Shown here piece by piece: positions 35,801 to 46,000 of a stretch of 64,000 nucleotides of DNA. Position numbers and translations under genes: made by a program. The first letter of the stretch is position 1; each line of letters opens with the position of its first letter. Under the pieces are notes generated by a model. The model saw only the letters and a list, made by a program, of their open reading frames with translations. It did not search any database and was not told where the DNA came from. Source of the stretch: Chrysoperla carnea. Taxonomy: Eukaryota; Arthropoda; Insecta; Neuroptera; Chrysopidae. Location: assembly GCF_905475395.1 (NCBI RefSeq), contig NC_058340.1, positions 59,684,181 through 59,748,180 of the forward strand, written 5' to 3'.

Positions 35801-36224
35801 ATTCCCAACAAAAAAACCATATATATTTTTTTTAAATTGAAGTGTATAAAATGGATAAAATGGGAAAATGTTAAGTTCGTAAAATTTACGTAAAGGTTTT
35901 TTTTTTTAAATCACTCAAATTTTCTAAAACATTATACTTTACCTCATAATAATTAACGCCCATGGTAAACGTATCCGATGGTGGGATAAATCGGAAGAGT
36001 TTGTTAACACAGGTTGTTAAATCATCAATACCCCATAATTTACGTATCGGACTAACAATACTATTTGATGTAACTTCAACAATTAAATCCTCATCACCAG
36101 TAAATTCAAATGCAAAATCTTCATCAGATTGTGGTGATACTGCTTTATTACAATATCCACCATTCGTACTTAAAAATAATACTAATACAAGAGCTATGCT
36201 CCAACATCCACTCGGCAGTTCCAT
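19824..36224 (-). CDS. Dg: Dystroglycan (ten coding exons)
   Basis: Minus-strand exons: 35943-36224, 25639-25959, 24648-24846, 24395-24573, 23565-24047, 22785-23221, 22221-22358, 21782-22136, 20957-21178, 19824-20882. All introns are GT-AG, the phases close, and the total is 3,675 bases, 1,224 residues. In order: signal peptide (1-25); alpha-DG N-terminal module with CADG-like fold and Cys162/Cys246 in NCGKRNRT and VIGCDGK; a tetra-arginine site (291-294); acidic and Ser/Thr/Pro-rich mucin-like region (about 295-630); one CADG plus SEA-like module (about 634-798); a linker; a second CADG plus SEA-like module (about 860-1085); a membrane span (about 1094-1120); and a 104-residue tail that starts with five arginines and ends RKPPPYVPP, the dystrophin-binding PPxY motif. 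Dystroglycan links extracellular matrix (laminin, perlecan) to dystrophin and actin (family knowledge). Length agrees with long insect isoforms. Confidence 0.97.
20957..21178 (-). CDS. Dg: Dystroglycan exon 9
   Basis: Acceptor TTTTTATAG before GTTTTGGTATCC; donor GCG/GTAAGC. 74 codons, phase 0 to 0. It ends ATVGELLVFRVPA, the first strand of the second CADG repeat, immediately joined to DTFYDAEDGNTLK of exon 10. Confidence 0.92.
21782..22136 (-). CDS. Dg: Dystroglycan exon 8 (CADG end and SEA-like domain)
   Basis: Acceptor GATACACAG before ACCTCTAGAA; donor AAT/GTAAGT. It reads PLEKDVSKWHFTVQAEDAEA ... LPTDYCPKNDINSLMN. It completes the first downstream CADG repeat and forms the SEA-like segment, whose CPKND motif parallels the CPNDD motif of exon 10. 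Confidence 0.92.
22221..22358 (-). CDS. Dg: Dystroglycan exon 7 (CADG domain)
   Basis: Acceptor AATTTCAG before ATATGTTATT; donor GGCCT/GTAAGT. The 46 residues read RYVIPNDTFGDSDGDTLILR ... SWIQFNDKTNEIYGL. The DTFxDxxDG and W-x-QF-YGL pattern is typical of dystroglycan CADG repeats. It is too short to appear as a long open frame. Confidence 0.92.
22785..23221 (-). CDS. Dg: Dystroglycan exon 6 (mucin-like Ser/Thr/Pro region)
   Basis: Acceptor TTTTTTTAG before CCAACGGTGCC; donor CATAG/GTGAGT, ending in phase 2. Residues 489-634 are dominated by Ser, Thr and Pro (for example TIPTTQSTTEEEIITSQSTT), expected to be O-glycosylated. The end, PPKNAPPIIKHRLKKIAWTA, leads into the CADG domain. Confidence 0.93.
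23565..24047 (-). CDS. Dg: Dystroglycan exon 5 (acidic/Thr-rich cassette)
   Basis: 161 codons in phase 0 to 0: acceptor AATTATAG before GTTCCTCC, donor GAT/GTAAAT. Rich in Thr, Ser and Pro with a histidine patch (THPHRHHHQ) and an acidic run (DDLYDEDDDDEDVYDEE). It can be skipped without changing frame, so it may be an alternative exon of the mucin-like region. Confidence 0.9.
24395..24573 (-). CDS. Dg: Dystroglycan exon 4 (tetra-arginine processing site)
   Basis: Acceptor TTTGCAG before GTACCATTTCC; donor GAG/GTAAAT. It reads ISEVTGLSVVGWRVAKEIN, then SIRRRRDVTTPEG and an acidic stretch DENIDDDEDSDDLDEGSTE. RRRR at residues 291-294 fits a furin-type site at nearly the place where mammalian alpha-dystroglycan is cut. 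Confidence 0.92.
24648..24846 (-). CDS. Dg: Dystroglycan exon 3
   Basis: Acceptor TTTTGTAG before AGTGCC; donor GATG/GTAAAT. It reads SAFRIAGQFKNEHTTIEENS ... LVIGCDGKIDQQ. It completes the alpha-DG N-terminal domain with the second cysteine. Ends in phase 1. Confidence 0.92.
24847..25638. other. Dystroglycan intron 2, contains unidentified open frames
   Basis: Two overlapping + strand open frames (24904-25173, 89 codons; 25137-25493, 118 codons) lie antisense to the gene. Neither shows a motif I can name. Their length is unusual for AT-rich intronic DNA, so a decayed transposon is possible, but this is only a guess. Confidence 0.4.
25639..25959 (-). CDS. Dg: Dystroglycan exon 2 (alpha-DG N-terminal domain)
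   Basis: Acceptor TTTGTTTCAG before CTAAAAAATGC; donor TCT/GTAAGT. 107 codons, phase 0 to 0. It reads LKNANGKEVPNWIVFNKLDG ... INCGKRNRTVLS. The NCGKRNRT block carries the first cysteine of the alpha-DG N-terminal disulfide. Confidence 0.95.
26325..26536. repeat. Dispersed repeat copy (intron 1 of dystroglycan)
   Basis: It shares TTCTGACATCAGATTGGA, GGAGGAAATGCGA and TTGCATTTAATCGAAAG with the copies at 39826-40115 and 3400-4082, at lower identity. Confidence 0.6.
26537..28590. other. Dystroglycan intron 1, 3' portion
   Basis: No coding content. Two related 12-base strings, ACCAGTTGGCGG (from about 26641) and GCCAGTTGGCGA (from about 26780), occur 140 bases apart, probably from an old repeat. 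A segment around 27590-27880 shows loosely repeated phrases with a Ser-like pattern seen again near 63470-63540, suggesting one more dispersed family. Confidence 0.4.
28590..28710 (-). repeat. tRNA-derived SINE-like head
   Basis: The reverse complement reads TAGTTCAGTTGGTTAAGACG (28653-28672), a near-perfect tRNA A box and D arm. It is preceded by a second, degenerate copy, TAGTAGCTCAGTTGTC. A TTTTCGAATAAAC string about 35 bases later is a poor B box. Position and decay suggest a tRNA-derived SINE or tRNA pseudogene, not an active tRNA. Confidence 0.5.
29392..30159. mobile_element. 768-bp fold-back element
   Basis: Near-mirror arms of over 300 bases each. The left arm (AATAAGCTGATT, ACAAACCTTTATTTTGATAG, ACAAATGATGTCTCAAAA) reappears inverted at 30060-30140. 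Inner arms also match (CGTACTTCAGTGCT / AGCACTGAAGTACG; ATGTTGAACCGTTTTTAAAA / TTTTAAAAACGGTTCAACAT). The outer boundary CCAATCATCTTAG is found at both ends. No open frame encodes a transposase, so it looks like a non-autonomous fold-back element. Confidence 0.75.
30256..30477. mobile_element. Truncated copy of the TTAA-flanked MITE family
   Basis: It matches the right half of the 51186-51792 element: TTCGATATCTGGAGTAATTT, CATTCATGAAGTTATAACAA, and the terminal GACGCTTGTACTACCTT. The left terminal repeat is missing. Confidence 0.65.
31250..31795 (-). pseudogene. Non-LTR retrotransposon C-terminal (RNase H-like) fragment
   Basis: On the minus strand, pieces in shifting frames read ITGH, then GKHAERLGLAVYHDYCWSC, QSREEDETMSHLLCH, and finally FFDDLSDLKSVDVKALLLFL. 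The TGH...HxxRLGL, YCxxCxxxEEDETxxHLLC and FFDDLxxLxxV blocks are the end of RNase H-bearing LINE ORF2 proteins. A TAG interrupts the frame and at least two frameshifts are present. The GC-rich flank below 31489 is probably the element's 3' untranslated tail. It is antisense-independent and lies in dystroglycan intron 1 in the same orientation as the gene. Confidence 0.75.
33211..33281 (-). repeat. tRNA-like unit A (complete cloverleaf, SINE head)
   Basis: Read on the minus strand, 71 bases fold as a cloverleaf. The acceptor stem ACTCGAA/TTCGAGT has 7 perfect pairs, T8-A9 follow, and the D arm is GCCT-loop-AGGGC with GG in the loop. The anticodon stem CTTGA/CCAAG has 4 of 5 pairs, and the T arm is CCGGA-TTCGAGT-CCTGG. 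The A box (TAGCCTAATTGG) and B box are near consensus. Position 33 is A instead of the near-universal T, with TGA in the anticodon place, so a working tRNA is doubtful. The context of repeated copies with a common tail indicates a tRNA-derived SINE. Confidence 0.6.
33508..33556 (-). repeat. tRNA-like unit B (3' half only)
   Basis: Same sequence as unit A but with the canonical G53-C61 pair (GGTTCGAGTCC, a perfect B box). It is cut off inside the D arm at GGCGCTTGACATG and joined to DNA that leads into unit C. Confidence 0.65.
33586..33644 (+). repeat. tRNA-like unit C (inverted, lacking the T arm)
   Basis: Plus-strand copy starting ACTCGAATAGCC and ending GGGTTCGAGT. Twelve bases between two GTTCGAGT repeats are deleted, which removes the 3' side of the T arm. 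The remaining TTCGAGT could still pair with the acceptor ACTCGAA. With unit B it forms an inverted repeat: B 33482-33556, C 33608-33671, spacer about 51 bases. Confidence 0.65.
34640..34925. repeat. Dispersed repeat copy, inverted
   Basis: Reverse complement of the 3400-4082 family: TATACCATGTATATATAAAA, TCCGTCTGTCTGTCGATACG and GAGTTCGTAAATGAGCAACA are all recognisable. Confidence 0.65.
34980..35145. repeat. Short fold-back sequence
   Basis: Core arms of 13 perfect bases, TTGAAATCGACGC (35033-35045) and GCGTCGATTTCAA (35073-35085), around a 27-base loop, with weaker pairing extending outward on both sides. Confidence 0.55.
35943..36224 (-). CDS. Dg: Dystroglycan exon 1 (signal peptide, start of first CADG)
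   Basis: ATG begins MELPSGCWSIALVLVLFLST, a clear signal peptide. The exon ends ...FTMGVNYYE before donor GAG/GTAAAG, phase 0. A possible acceptor (TTTGTTACAG) about 55 bases upstream of the ATG suggests the 5' untranslated region continues in a distant upstream exon. Confidence 0.93.
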
Positions 36225-36276
36225 GATGTTTCAGTCGATATTTAATTTACTGTTTTTGTCATGTACACATTTTCTG

Positions 36277-36290
36277 TAACAAAGAAAAAA
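36277..36290 (-). promoter_or_regulatory. Candidate 5' untranslated acceptor of dystroglycan
   Basis: On the minus strand a pyrimidine-rich tract followed by TTTGTTACAG lies about 52-66 bases before the start codon. This is the layout expected if the coding exon is preceded by an untranslated exon, as in Drosophila Dg. The matching donor was not identified. Confidence 0.35.
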
Positions 36291-37007
36291 ATTATGGTTA
36301 CAAACATTTTATAAATAATACTAAACAAAAAATAAAATGGAATATTTTCAGAAATTAATTAAATTCTTTTACAATTATACTTATATGTATACAGTTTTCC
36401 CTGGGATTTTTTTCTCATTCCAGTAAAAACTTATTTACTTTTCAGCCTTCTCCGAGGTAGAAGCAAGAAAATGTCAACGGGCGCCTTGGCTTATCATAAT
36501 TTCATTGCTCATATCTATACAGGGTTGTTCAATAAAATGTTATCACGTAAATGGGAGATATTTGTTCAAAAAGTTTTTTTGGACATTACCTCTATATTTA
36601 TTTACCTCTATATCTAGTTCGAGAAGATTTCATCTGGTGTCCACAACAGATTATTTGCTTTTATTTATACAAAATTTCTTTTGTATCGTTTTATAAAGAA
36701 AATAATTTTCTTTTTGTCAGTATTATCTCATCGGACTCATATTTTATTTAGGCTATAAATATTTCATTTATACCAATATCTTAACGATTTATTTATTGTG
36801 TAAAATATAAGAGCATGTAATAGAGATATTAATATCAGTAATGAATCAACATAATAATAATAATAACGTTTTGCCAACCAAACGCGCTCATATTTATGGT
36901 AGGTATATATAAGACGTTTCGAAAAACTCGATAAATAAAAGGTTGCAGAAAGTATGTAAGCATACAGTCGTTCAAAAAAATAGATCCAAAATTTTGTATG
37001 ATGCCTC
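36291..37007. other. Region immediately 5' of dystroglycan coding exon
   Basis: No gene found. Slightly GC-richer islands (about 36440-36500) of unknown nature and a short AAT microsatellite at about 36850-36865. Confidence 0.4.
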
Positions 37008-37298
37008 TTTAACAAAAAGAAAACCGACTTCAAAAGAAAAACTTTTCCAAAATAAATTAAGATGCACTAAAAAGTAAAAAATAACGATAATAAATTGTAG
37101 TTAAAAGTATTGTTATTTTCGGAGTAGGTGTCAGCCAAGCTAATGTAGCAAACTGCTCTGACAAAGTTGTTTCCTTGGCTGACACCAACTACAAAAATAA
37201 CAACAATTTTAACTACATTTTATTATCGTTATTTTTTTACTTTTTAGTGCATTTTCATTTATTTTGGAAAAGTTTCGGTCGGTTTTCTTTTTGTTAAA
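37008..37298. mobile_element. Palindromic MITE (fold-back), 291 bp
   Basis: Almost perfect palindrome. The left arm AACAAAAAGAAAACCGAC (37011-37028), ATGCACTAAAAAGTAAAAAA and GGTGTCAGCCAAG are mirrored on the right as CTTGGCTGACACC, TTACTTTTTAGTGCAT and GTCGGTTTTCTTTTTGTT (37278-37295). The loop between the two TTGGCTGACACC-type strings is only about 30 bases. No coding capacity. Confidence 0.8.
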
Positions 37299-37794
37299 AG
37301 TTTTTTTAAATATGATTTTATCATAAGTAATTAGCGCAACCTTCAGCTGAAAGAGTGGCTTACTTAATGACAGATTCACCTTAATTTAATAAGTTTGCAC
37401 GTAAGTATATGTTTGTAAATGTATTTGGAAAATTCAAGTATAACTAAATTCTATAACTTTAGAATTTATAAGACAATGAATAAGATTAAAAAATAAAGAA
37501 TCTTACTATGTCTGTGGGTAATAAAATTTAGAATCTGTGAATCGTAAATCTTTTTAGATAAATTCATTTTTTTGCAAACTTGATTGTACTGTAGTACACT
37601 TTTAAAAAGATTAATATATTTAAAAACGTATAAAAAGTAAATAAAGACAACATAATAAGAATACAAATAATTTTAAATGATGTTTCATTTCTTTTTATTA
37701 AAATATTTATGCTCTCAACAATATTTACGTTTTACATACATTTTTTTTTTCAAAGGAAAGATACATAAAATATATAAATGATGATCTGATGATC

Positions 37795-38510
37795 CACCAT
37801 ACATCCATCTAGCCAGCCAGTCAGTGCAGTGCTCAGAGCTCAGTGCTGCTTATATCTACTGATGATGATTTATCAAAGTTAAATATTTATAAAACAAATT
37901 CATTGAGAAATACATACATATGCTATGTGGGGGAAAGTTGCCTATATAGGTCGACTGTCGAGTTCGGCCTATTGCAATTAGCTCTCGTTTGTTCGTTTAT
38001 ATATTTTACTAATAATATTATATTTTCTTGATATTCCAAATTTCAACATTTTTAACATGTGCTTTGTAATTCAGTTAAAGAAATAAAGTTTTCAATTTAT
38101 GTGTATAAGTGAAATTGAAACTTGGAATCATCATAGTAAGTACTGTGAATATATAACGGTATTTATGTTTGAAAATATCATAGAGAGTTAATTAATCCCC
38201 AGTTTTCGAGCCTGCAAAACGAAAATAAGCGATCTAACCTAGCGTATCAAGATAAATTTGGTGCATTTGAGTGCTAAAAGATTTAAAGCCACGATAAGAT
38301 CGTAAAGCCTACCAGGATTTCGGCGTTTATTGGGAAATGTTTCCACCGAAAAATTAAAAATATTGGTGTCGAGGTACTTCATACTCTCAAATTTATAATT
38401 GTCAATTTGTATGTTTTGTCCAAATTTTATGTTTTATCATTTTTTTTAAATTGAGTTGTGAAAGTTATCAGAAGTTAAAGATAACAGTGATAATTTAAAG
38501 TAAGTACAAT
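37795..38510. promoter_or_regulatory. Candidate promoter / untranslated first-exon region
   Basis: A compositionally distinct block about 1.6 kb upstream of dystroglycan with several TCAGT initiator-like strings (CAGTCAGTGCAGTGCTCAGA near 37817) and GTAAGT strings at about 38133 and 38500 on the + strand. This is suggestive of a start region, possibly for a + strand transcript, but not proof. Confidence 0.2.
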
Positions 38511-39825
38511 GAAATTTTTATGTCATGTAATAATAAATATCTTGATTAAACCAAACGTAATGTATGTACATATCCAAAATCAGAAGTACGTCTTTTTTAA
38601 ACTAATATTGCAATTAATTGTTACAGTACAAATTCAAAAGTAAGTAAGTAAGCGCTACATTTATATTTAAGTACGAAGGTACGAAAGGAATATTGTTCCT
38701 ACCGGATGTTCCACGACACCTCTAGTTCTTTTTTTATTCTATAATCTTCATCATTCAATTCTGTACATATTTCATAAGCAACAAATTTTTTGTATGGCCA
38801 AAACTCAAAACTACTAGCGACTTTGACAACCTTCCCATACCAGACTTCATGGTACATGATATAAATATATTACTTCATATTTTTTTCTTAGAAAAAATAT
38901 GAATTCTATACTTCTAGAGTTTATATTATTATTATTAAACAGCTTATCAATCATTTTTAACGTAGATATTATTTATTATAAATATTATCATATCAATATT
39001 TTATGTTCGTTTTGAAAAACTTCATGGAAATTTGTTGTTTTTGATAGATTGAATAAATAATATAAGTATACTTTTATTATGACTGTCTGTTTATAATAAC
39101 ATATACCTATGCAAATTAAACAAACAGTGGCTTATTAACTTCAACAAGAGTCGTGAAGCCCTTGGTAGTATAATTACATTAAATCATATTTAATTGTGGG
39201 AAAGAGACCTGAGAAGCATCCTTTTACTTAATAGATCTATTGTTTCTGTACAGATCATCAAATGGGCGTAGCTAGAGACAATAGGTTTTTTATTTTTAGT
39301 CTAAAATTTGAATGCTAAAAGCAAAGTTTGTGGCTGAATTTAAACTCAAATCATTCAAGCTACCTGTCTTGGACTTGAATCTGTTTCCCAGTATCGATTT
39401 TTAGCATTATCAATTGAAATTCTTTAAAGTTGGTTAAGAACCTGAATTTCACACTAGTAGTAAATAGAGGCTTGAAGAAGGTCGATATTCTATTTAAAGG
39501 AGTCATTGGGTAGATGAAAAGTACGTTGTTTCCAAGTGTGTTGGAAAAAACGAATAATAAAACTTGTCTAAAAGAGAGGTAATTTTTTCTCCCTAAACTA
39601 TACAATTTATCGCAAAATTTTTTATATTGACTTAAATTAAGAGTAAAGACAATAGATACGCAGGTATAAAAAGGTTAAATTATTCCATTATGAAGCATTC
39701 GACATGGCTAATTTCAAAATTGAATATTATAGCCTCGACAATCCTAAACATCCAGTAAGCCAAACACTTTCCACTTGCCCTTTACGTCTGTAAGAGAGAG
39801 TACAATCACGTAAGACAATGATATA
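38511..39825. other. Gene-free AT-rich region
   Basis: No gene or named element seen. The 81-codon minus-strand open frame at 39360-39605 has no recognisable feature. Confidence 0.45.
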
Positions 39826-40115
39826 TACAGGGTAGGTCATTTAATCTATACACCTAAATATATCTCGTTTTGTAGTTAACCAATCAAAAAATAACTTAAG
39901 CAAAAGTTGCAGAATTTGATGGGGGATATTATATTCTGACATCAGATTGGAGCTAGTTCTTCGGGTTTCTTCAATTTCGATCCTAAACGGTAAGAGATAG
40001 AATAACAAACAATTTAAATTAAAAAGTTGATCCTCATAAAAAACTTATAATTTTTGTTTAGCTTTCGGAGAAAATGCGATTTAAAAATATGTCATTATTG
40101 CATTTAATCGAAAGT
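39826..40115. repeat. Dispersed repeat copy
   Basis: It contains TTCTGACATCAGATTGGA and ATATGTCATTATTGCATTTAATCGAAAG-type sequence shared with 3400-4082 and 26325-26536. Confidence 0.65.
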
Positions 40116-40934
40116 CAGTTTCTTCTTTGATATATATTGATTAGTTAACATCTTATAGAACAGTCGTAGTAAAAAAATTGTCTTTATTACATGAAAAATT
40201 GAACTTGTTTCTAAGCGAACATGCGTTAACACCAACTAAAAATTGAAACATATTTTCATCAATTTAACACATGACCTTTTTTTGCGTCTTAAAGAATATT
40301 CTGTCGAAGAAAAAATTTGCCGAAATAGAAGGATAATAAATCGACATATTACATACAACAAAGTAATAGAAAATTTACTAGGTGACAAGGGACCCATTAA
40401 AAACGTTTGGAAAAAAAATGTAATACTTCAAATAAATAAAAAATAACTACTCTACCAGAGAGTATACCTAAATCCTTTCCAAATCCTTTTACTTATTGTA
40501 ATCGATCAACGGTATCGTATAATATATTATAAATGTTTTGTATATGCTTAGTGGAGTACATACAAAAAACCTCCGATTTGTATATGATATTAACACATTC
40601 ATGGGATTGTATATATTATATGCACAGAATGTTTGATTTATATCTAGGCATATACATATCATAAGTATGACAAAATACACGCGTTAAGCAATGCATCTAA
40701 GTGAGAGGTATTATATACATGTGTTGAAGTTTTGATATGCGTTGAGATAGTTGTAAGACGCTTGGAGAGTGGGAGTTTCTTAGATTAATATCATGTACTC
40801 TGTCATACTCGTGATATTTATATGCCAAGATGTAAATCGAACATTTTGTATACTTATATATACTTACACAAAAAAACCGTATTATTATACATCGAATATT
40901 ATAAATTAGATGAAAGTGATTTAACACTAAACAA

Positions 40935-41250
40935 AATGATATTCAACCCTTTCTATACATGGTATTTCAACAAGTAACTCAGTCAGTAGTTGTTCTCTTT
41001 CACTTGTTGGTTTGTTTGTTTGCTTGTTTTTTTTTAATTAAACGTTTTGAAACGAATTTTTGATATTGCCGGATGGGTTTGGTATGAAAGCAGAATCAAA
41101 AGACTCATTATTCGAATCTACCTTCAAAATTACAACATTTTATAATTTTGGAGAAAATTGAAAACTGAAGTTTGGCCTAAATTTGAGCCCTTACGGGAAA
41201 ACAATGATGTTTATGAAAAATTGTTTCAAACAAAAGCTTTTTAAAAATTT
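40935..41250. repeat. Dispersed repeat copy
   Basis: GATATTCAACCCTTTCTATA (40938 onward) and GGTATTTCAACAAGTAACTC match 50889-50965 directly and 3480-3560 inverted. Further on, CTTACGGGAAAACAATGATG and TTGTTTCAAACAAAAGC match 3630-3690 of the same family. Confidence 0.6.
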
Positions 41251-42880
41251 CAGGATGATATCTTTTGTAATGATAGAAGGGCGAATGGACAGTATTTTTT
41301 GTAATATCCATTTCAAAAGTTTGATTTAAGAGAAATTCAAAGTACACTAGAGCTTTAAATTCGTGGGAGTTGCCATAAATTATATAGAATCACAGAAAAC
41401 TAGACAATTTGAGAATCTAATTTTTTGTCTGCCTACGAATTTCTCTTCTATAGTCGTTCTCCAACCAATAATAGTTTGGGAGAGATAAACAAAACCTATG
41501 TTGAACTCAATTCTCAATATTTTAAGCATAATTTGGATTGGATGTGGATCTTGTTTACGATTGACTCGTTTTTGAGGATAAGATGATACCATAGGATGAA
41601 TGATACCATAGTAAAAATTAAATAAGATATGTATTGAAATAAGAAAATTAAGAAAATTTCGTGATCTAGGCTAAATATGTTTTATTTGAATAAAAAAAGA
41701 TTGCATAATTTTGACTCATATTATAATGTACGATTAGTATATTTTACGTTCATAAATAGAACCCTTTTCTTTCATTAACCAAAATATTATTTCGAATTTA
41801 CGGTCATTGAATTGTGCGTTGATTTTTATCTGTATATTATGTTGTTAATTATTGAATGGAAATATATGAATGTATTTTCTTAAGCTTTTAGTAAATGTAC
41901 GATAAATTCGACATAGTACTTCGAAAGTAGGGATTAAAAACATCTACTTAATTACTTGCTGAATATTTTTATTCATTAATAAATATCACCAACGTGGAGT
42001 TAGTTGTAAATCCTTATCTTGATTTGTTTTAAAACAGTCGTCATCTTTTTAAGTACAACTGTTATTTTATCATACACATGTTAGTTAAGAGCATTTATAT
42101 TGTATTTTTTGTACTTATAATATTCCACGTTAATGGTATTTAACAATAAGTTTACATTCAAATTTTTAAAATTTGAAAATATTATTATTAATTTAAATAT
42201 TTTTACATCTCTTCGTAAAATTTTGATATTAAAGACATTGTATATCAGCAAAACTGGGAAATCATCGAGAAATTCTCAAAATCATAAGTTTCAATGTTGT
42301 AATGCTAGTCTTAACCATAAGTGTCGAGCTTTTAAACAAATTTTTGGATATCGGTTTGGTCTATAAATTTCCAACCCACTTCTAGAAACTTCTGATGAGG
42401 TATCTTAAGCGCTCTTTAAAATATCGAAACCAATTGTATTTTGAAGACGCCAGTTATTCTTGACATGATCGGATTTGGTTATATGAAAGATGGTATATCT
42501 CCCAAAGCCACGATTTGAGGACATTCAATTAAGCGCGTTTAAGTGTTTACTGACTACTCTATTGCCACAACTTCTGCTTACGATCAAAATTTGACCAGAC
42601 CATCGTTTATTTTATGCGTGATATAATTTTTTAAATATACATTAAATACAAACATTGTTTTTATTCGTGTGGGTATTTGGGTTTAGAGATAGATAAAAAT
42701 CATATAAAAATGAGGAATTTAATATGACACACAGGCGTGGCATCATATGGTGGTATGATGATATATATATGTGACATATTTGACTGTCTGTTTTTTACGC
42801 TGTGCAATACTACACGATAGCGTGCTGATGGCATTTTAAAATGTTCTATATAAATAAAATAAATAATTTAAAAAAAAAAA
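41251..42880. other. Gene-free AT-rich region
   Basis: Nothing identifiable. A few open frames of 70-77 codons are within chance expectation. Confidence 0.45.
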
Positions 42881-42885
42881 GGCTG

Positions 42886-43059
42886 CGTTAAATAAAATCT
42901 GAAAAGAAAGAAACAATTTCTGTAGTTTACATAGCGGTTTTAACAGTCGAGCTTATTATTGGGAAGATTTGTATAATAGAGCTTTTAACGGGTCCCGATT
43001 GTTAAAGTTGCTATGTAAACTACTGGATTTGTTTCTTTCTTTTCATATTTTATTTAACG
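42886..43059. mobile_element. 174-bp palindromic MITE
   Basis: The left arm CGTTAAATAAAAT, GAAAAGAAAGAAACAA and GTAGTTTACATAGC (42922-42935) is mirrored by GCTATGTAAACTAC (43010-43023), TTGTTTCTTTCTTTTC and ATTTTATTTAACG (ending 43059). The loop of about 55 bases is non-coding. Confidence 0.75.
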
Positions 43060-46000
43060 TTGTCAGGTTTTTGATTTTTTTAAATATTTATTTCATTTTC
43101 GAATTTTTAATGTCCCAGCACCAAAAAAACCGTCTTATTATTACTATATTGAAACTTTTAAACCAATTAATTATTCCTAATTTTTATAACTTAAACATAT
43201 AACTTATATAAATTTTCGCAAAAAATCAAAATCACCTATCTAAGAACGCTTGGGTTTTTGAGACAAATACGAGGTTATAGAGAAATTTACAAACAAAAAT
43301 ACATACATACATATACATGAAAAGATACGAAAAACATAGCCACTCCTTGACAGTCGGGTAAAAGAATATTGATTTAAAATCATTAAGATATCTGGACAAA
43401 GTAGAGATGAGACTCTCTTTCCCGATTTGAGTTTTAGTTTAAACGAAATATATTCTAACCGTCGCTCGATTGGTAATGAAAACTGAGTTTTTCGATGGTC
43501 GGACTTTTAGACGGTCATCTTTGTCAGCGGTACAATGTTAAAAAAAGTAATCCATAAAAACCAAATTTTTACTATACCTATATTCCCTTTCTATGTTTTT
43601 TTTTTTTTTTTAAATTTTTTTTTCGTCGTCACGAGTCTGCTTGCAAAGTTTCAACTCGATTGGATCCCGACAGACGAGCAGACTAGTAGACATACCGAGT
43701 TAAACGAAAGAGAGTAAAAATAAGTTATCGACAACACAATAAGTAAACAAAAGTTTGAATTATCCAAAATTATCCATTGTTCAAACAGTTTATAAGCTTC
43801 CTGCCATTTTTATGTAGTGTACTGGCCCCAAAGACGGGTAAACGAATCATGGAATTTTCGCTATATTTTGGACTCGTCTCTAATCTTCGATCTTTATAGA
43901 TATAGGAAATAAATTTTAGTGGATACATCGATTACGACTATGTTATATTCAATTAAACACTCAATTTTCTAAAACTACAGTGAATTTTATAATAATGGTA
44001 TTTGCTCTAAAATTTTCTTGAAAGAACAAGTTACACAACGCTGAAAATTATGACGAAATTACGGAAATCATCTAGTTGTCATCACGTTTGAGTATTGAAG
44101 ATCGTCAACCCCAAATTCGAGTCAATAAGAAAAAGCAAGCGATCATTAGCGCTGGGTTTATGTAAAATTTAAAATTGGAGATTCACGTGAAAAAAATATA
44201 ACCAGCATGTAACTAGACCGTTTTTTTATTTTTTTAAACCTCGTAAACAGTGAGGTCATATATGCATCCATCATACAAAACATTGTTTAGTCGGTCGTAA
44301 AGTGTACTTTTTACCGAATTGTGTATTATATAATTAACATTACAATTTTTATTATTTCGTTTTGTTTTTTTTTGTTTTTTGTAAATAATTAAAAATTCAT
44401 AGAATTACATATGGTACTCATTCATCTCTTACGCTATCCATAAACCCCACATTCGCTGCATAATCTTTTAAAAATTAAAAGCATTTATTATTTCCTATGA
44501 ATAAAAATATATGATGAATATAAAAACTATAAAGCCGCGAACATACCGCAACAATATGATGTTACATTAAATTTATTTTTTAAACATGATTTCATGCTTG
44601 AATTATGAGCAAATAAAATATATATAAGTTTTTAAGTAGTTATTCAAACAATAAAAACAGCTAGCCAATAAAAATTTTAACTGAATTTAATAAAATTTAT
44701 TTTATTATATTTATCTCGATTTATTCTGTAACCGCAAGTGGTACTCATAGACTGTATTTATAGTATCTGACTATTTACAATCCATAGAATGACAAATTTA
44801 TATTTGGTATGGTTTTATAAAATGTCAAAAATTGGATAGTAAAAAATAAAAAAACCACGAACTCCTATCTTCTATATTTTCTTTTGCGACAATCCATTCT
44901 AGACTTAAAACTTGTTATATGCTAATCAAGAAGAATGTTCGTGAAGGAAACGGATATTTCATTAAGGGCTCTGTTTTTAAACAGGGCTAATATTGAGTCT
45001 ACGACAAATTTTTTTATTTCATATTTGCATTTGACGATGTTGTAAATTGTGCTTTCAGTTCTAAATTTTTCTTTTCTGCAGGATTATGTTTTTTGCAGTC
45101 CTTTGATTTTTTACAAACACTGATAAAAGATGGAAATTCATTTTAAAATTAATTTCAAAATGTTCTAATTAAATTTCGATCAGCGTTGTAATTAGCCAGC
45201 TGCGTTGTAATTAGTCTTTGGAGTTTTTTCAATGTTTTAGCACCTAAAATTTTAGTGCTTTTAATCAATAGATCTGTGACGCAGTTTTTGAGAAATTCTA
45301 CATCACCTTTTTTTAAAAAAAAATTGAATTGGTTGAGTTTTCATGAAACGTTCTTCCCAACACTACGGAACGATCGAGCAATTCTGCGATTATATTGTGC
45401 GGGTTTGGGAATATTTTTGCACAGTAATTTAAAATTTTACATAAAATTTGTACAGTATCACATTTTGAAAACCTATAAAAACCCAAAGTGAAATTCTTGG
45501 TAGAAAATTGCACGTCTTTTGAAATACGTGACAGAATCCGTTTATTTGGAATCAGATTCGTATTTAGCGACCAAAAAAATACCAACTAGATGACATTTTT
45601 AAGCCAAAATAAGCATTTCCAAGAAAATTTGGGCTACATATAACCCCCGCTGGGGTACTATGCCTTTTTTTTACTTGGTTAAGTTGGCTGAATGTTCCTT
45701 GGGGTCTTGGAGGTTTCATTCAAATCGGTGCTGTTTCCCTACTTTTTCACTTCCGACACTCTTTTCCACTTTCGACAACCTATTTATTGTAATAGTGCCT
45801 CCAGTATTTTGACATTAAAAATCGTAAGCAGTATGTAAATTCCACCATGAGAGCGTTTTAAATGACTTTCTGTCATCGATAAATTATTATCTTAGACATT
45901 TTAAGTTTTTTTATGCGTCCTTACTCCGTTTCAGCATAATATTTATAAGATTTAAGTAATTTTTTTTCTCCCTCGTCGGTAATAAAGTGATGTGGGATTT

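Noticed and set aside
45255-45585. Overlapping 78- and 90-codon open frames on opposite strands
   Set aside because: No motif in either; mutual overlap suggests chance.
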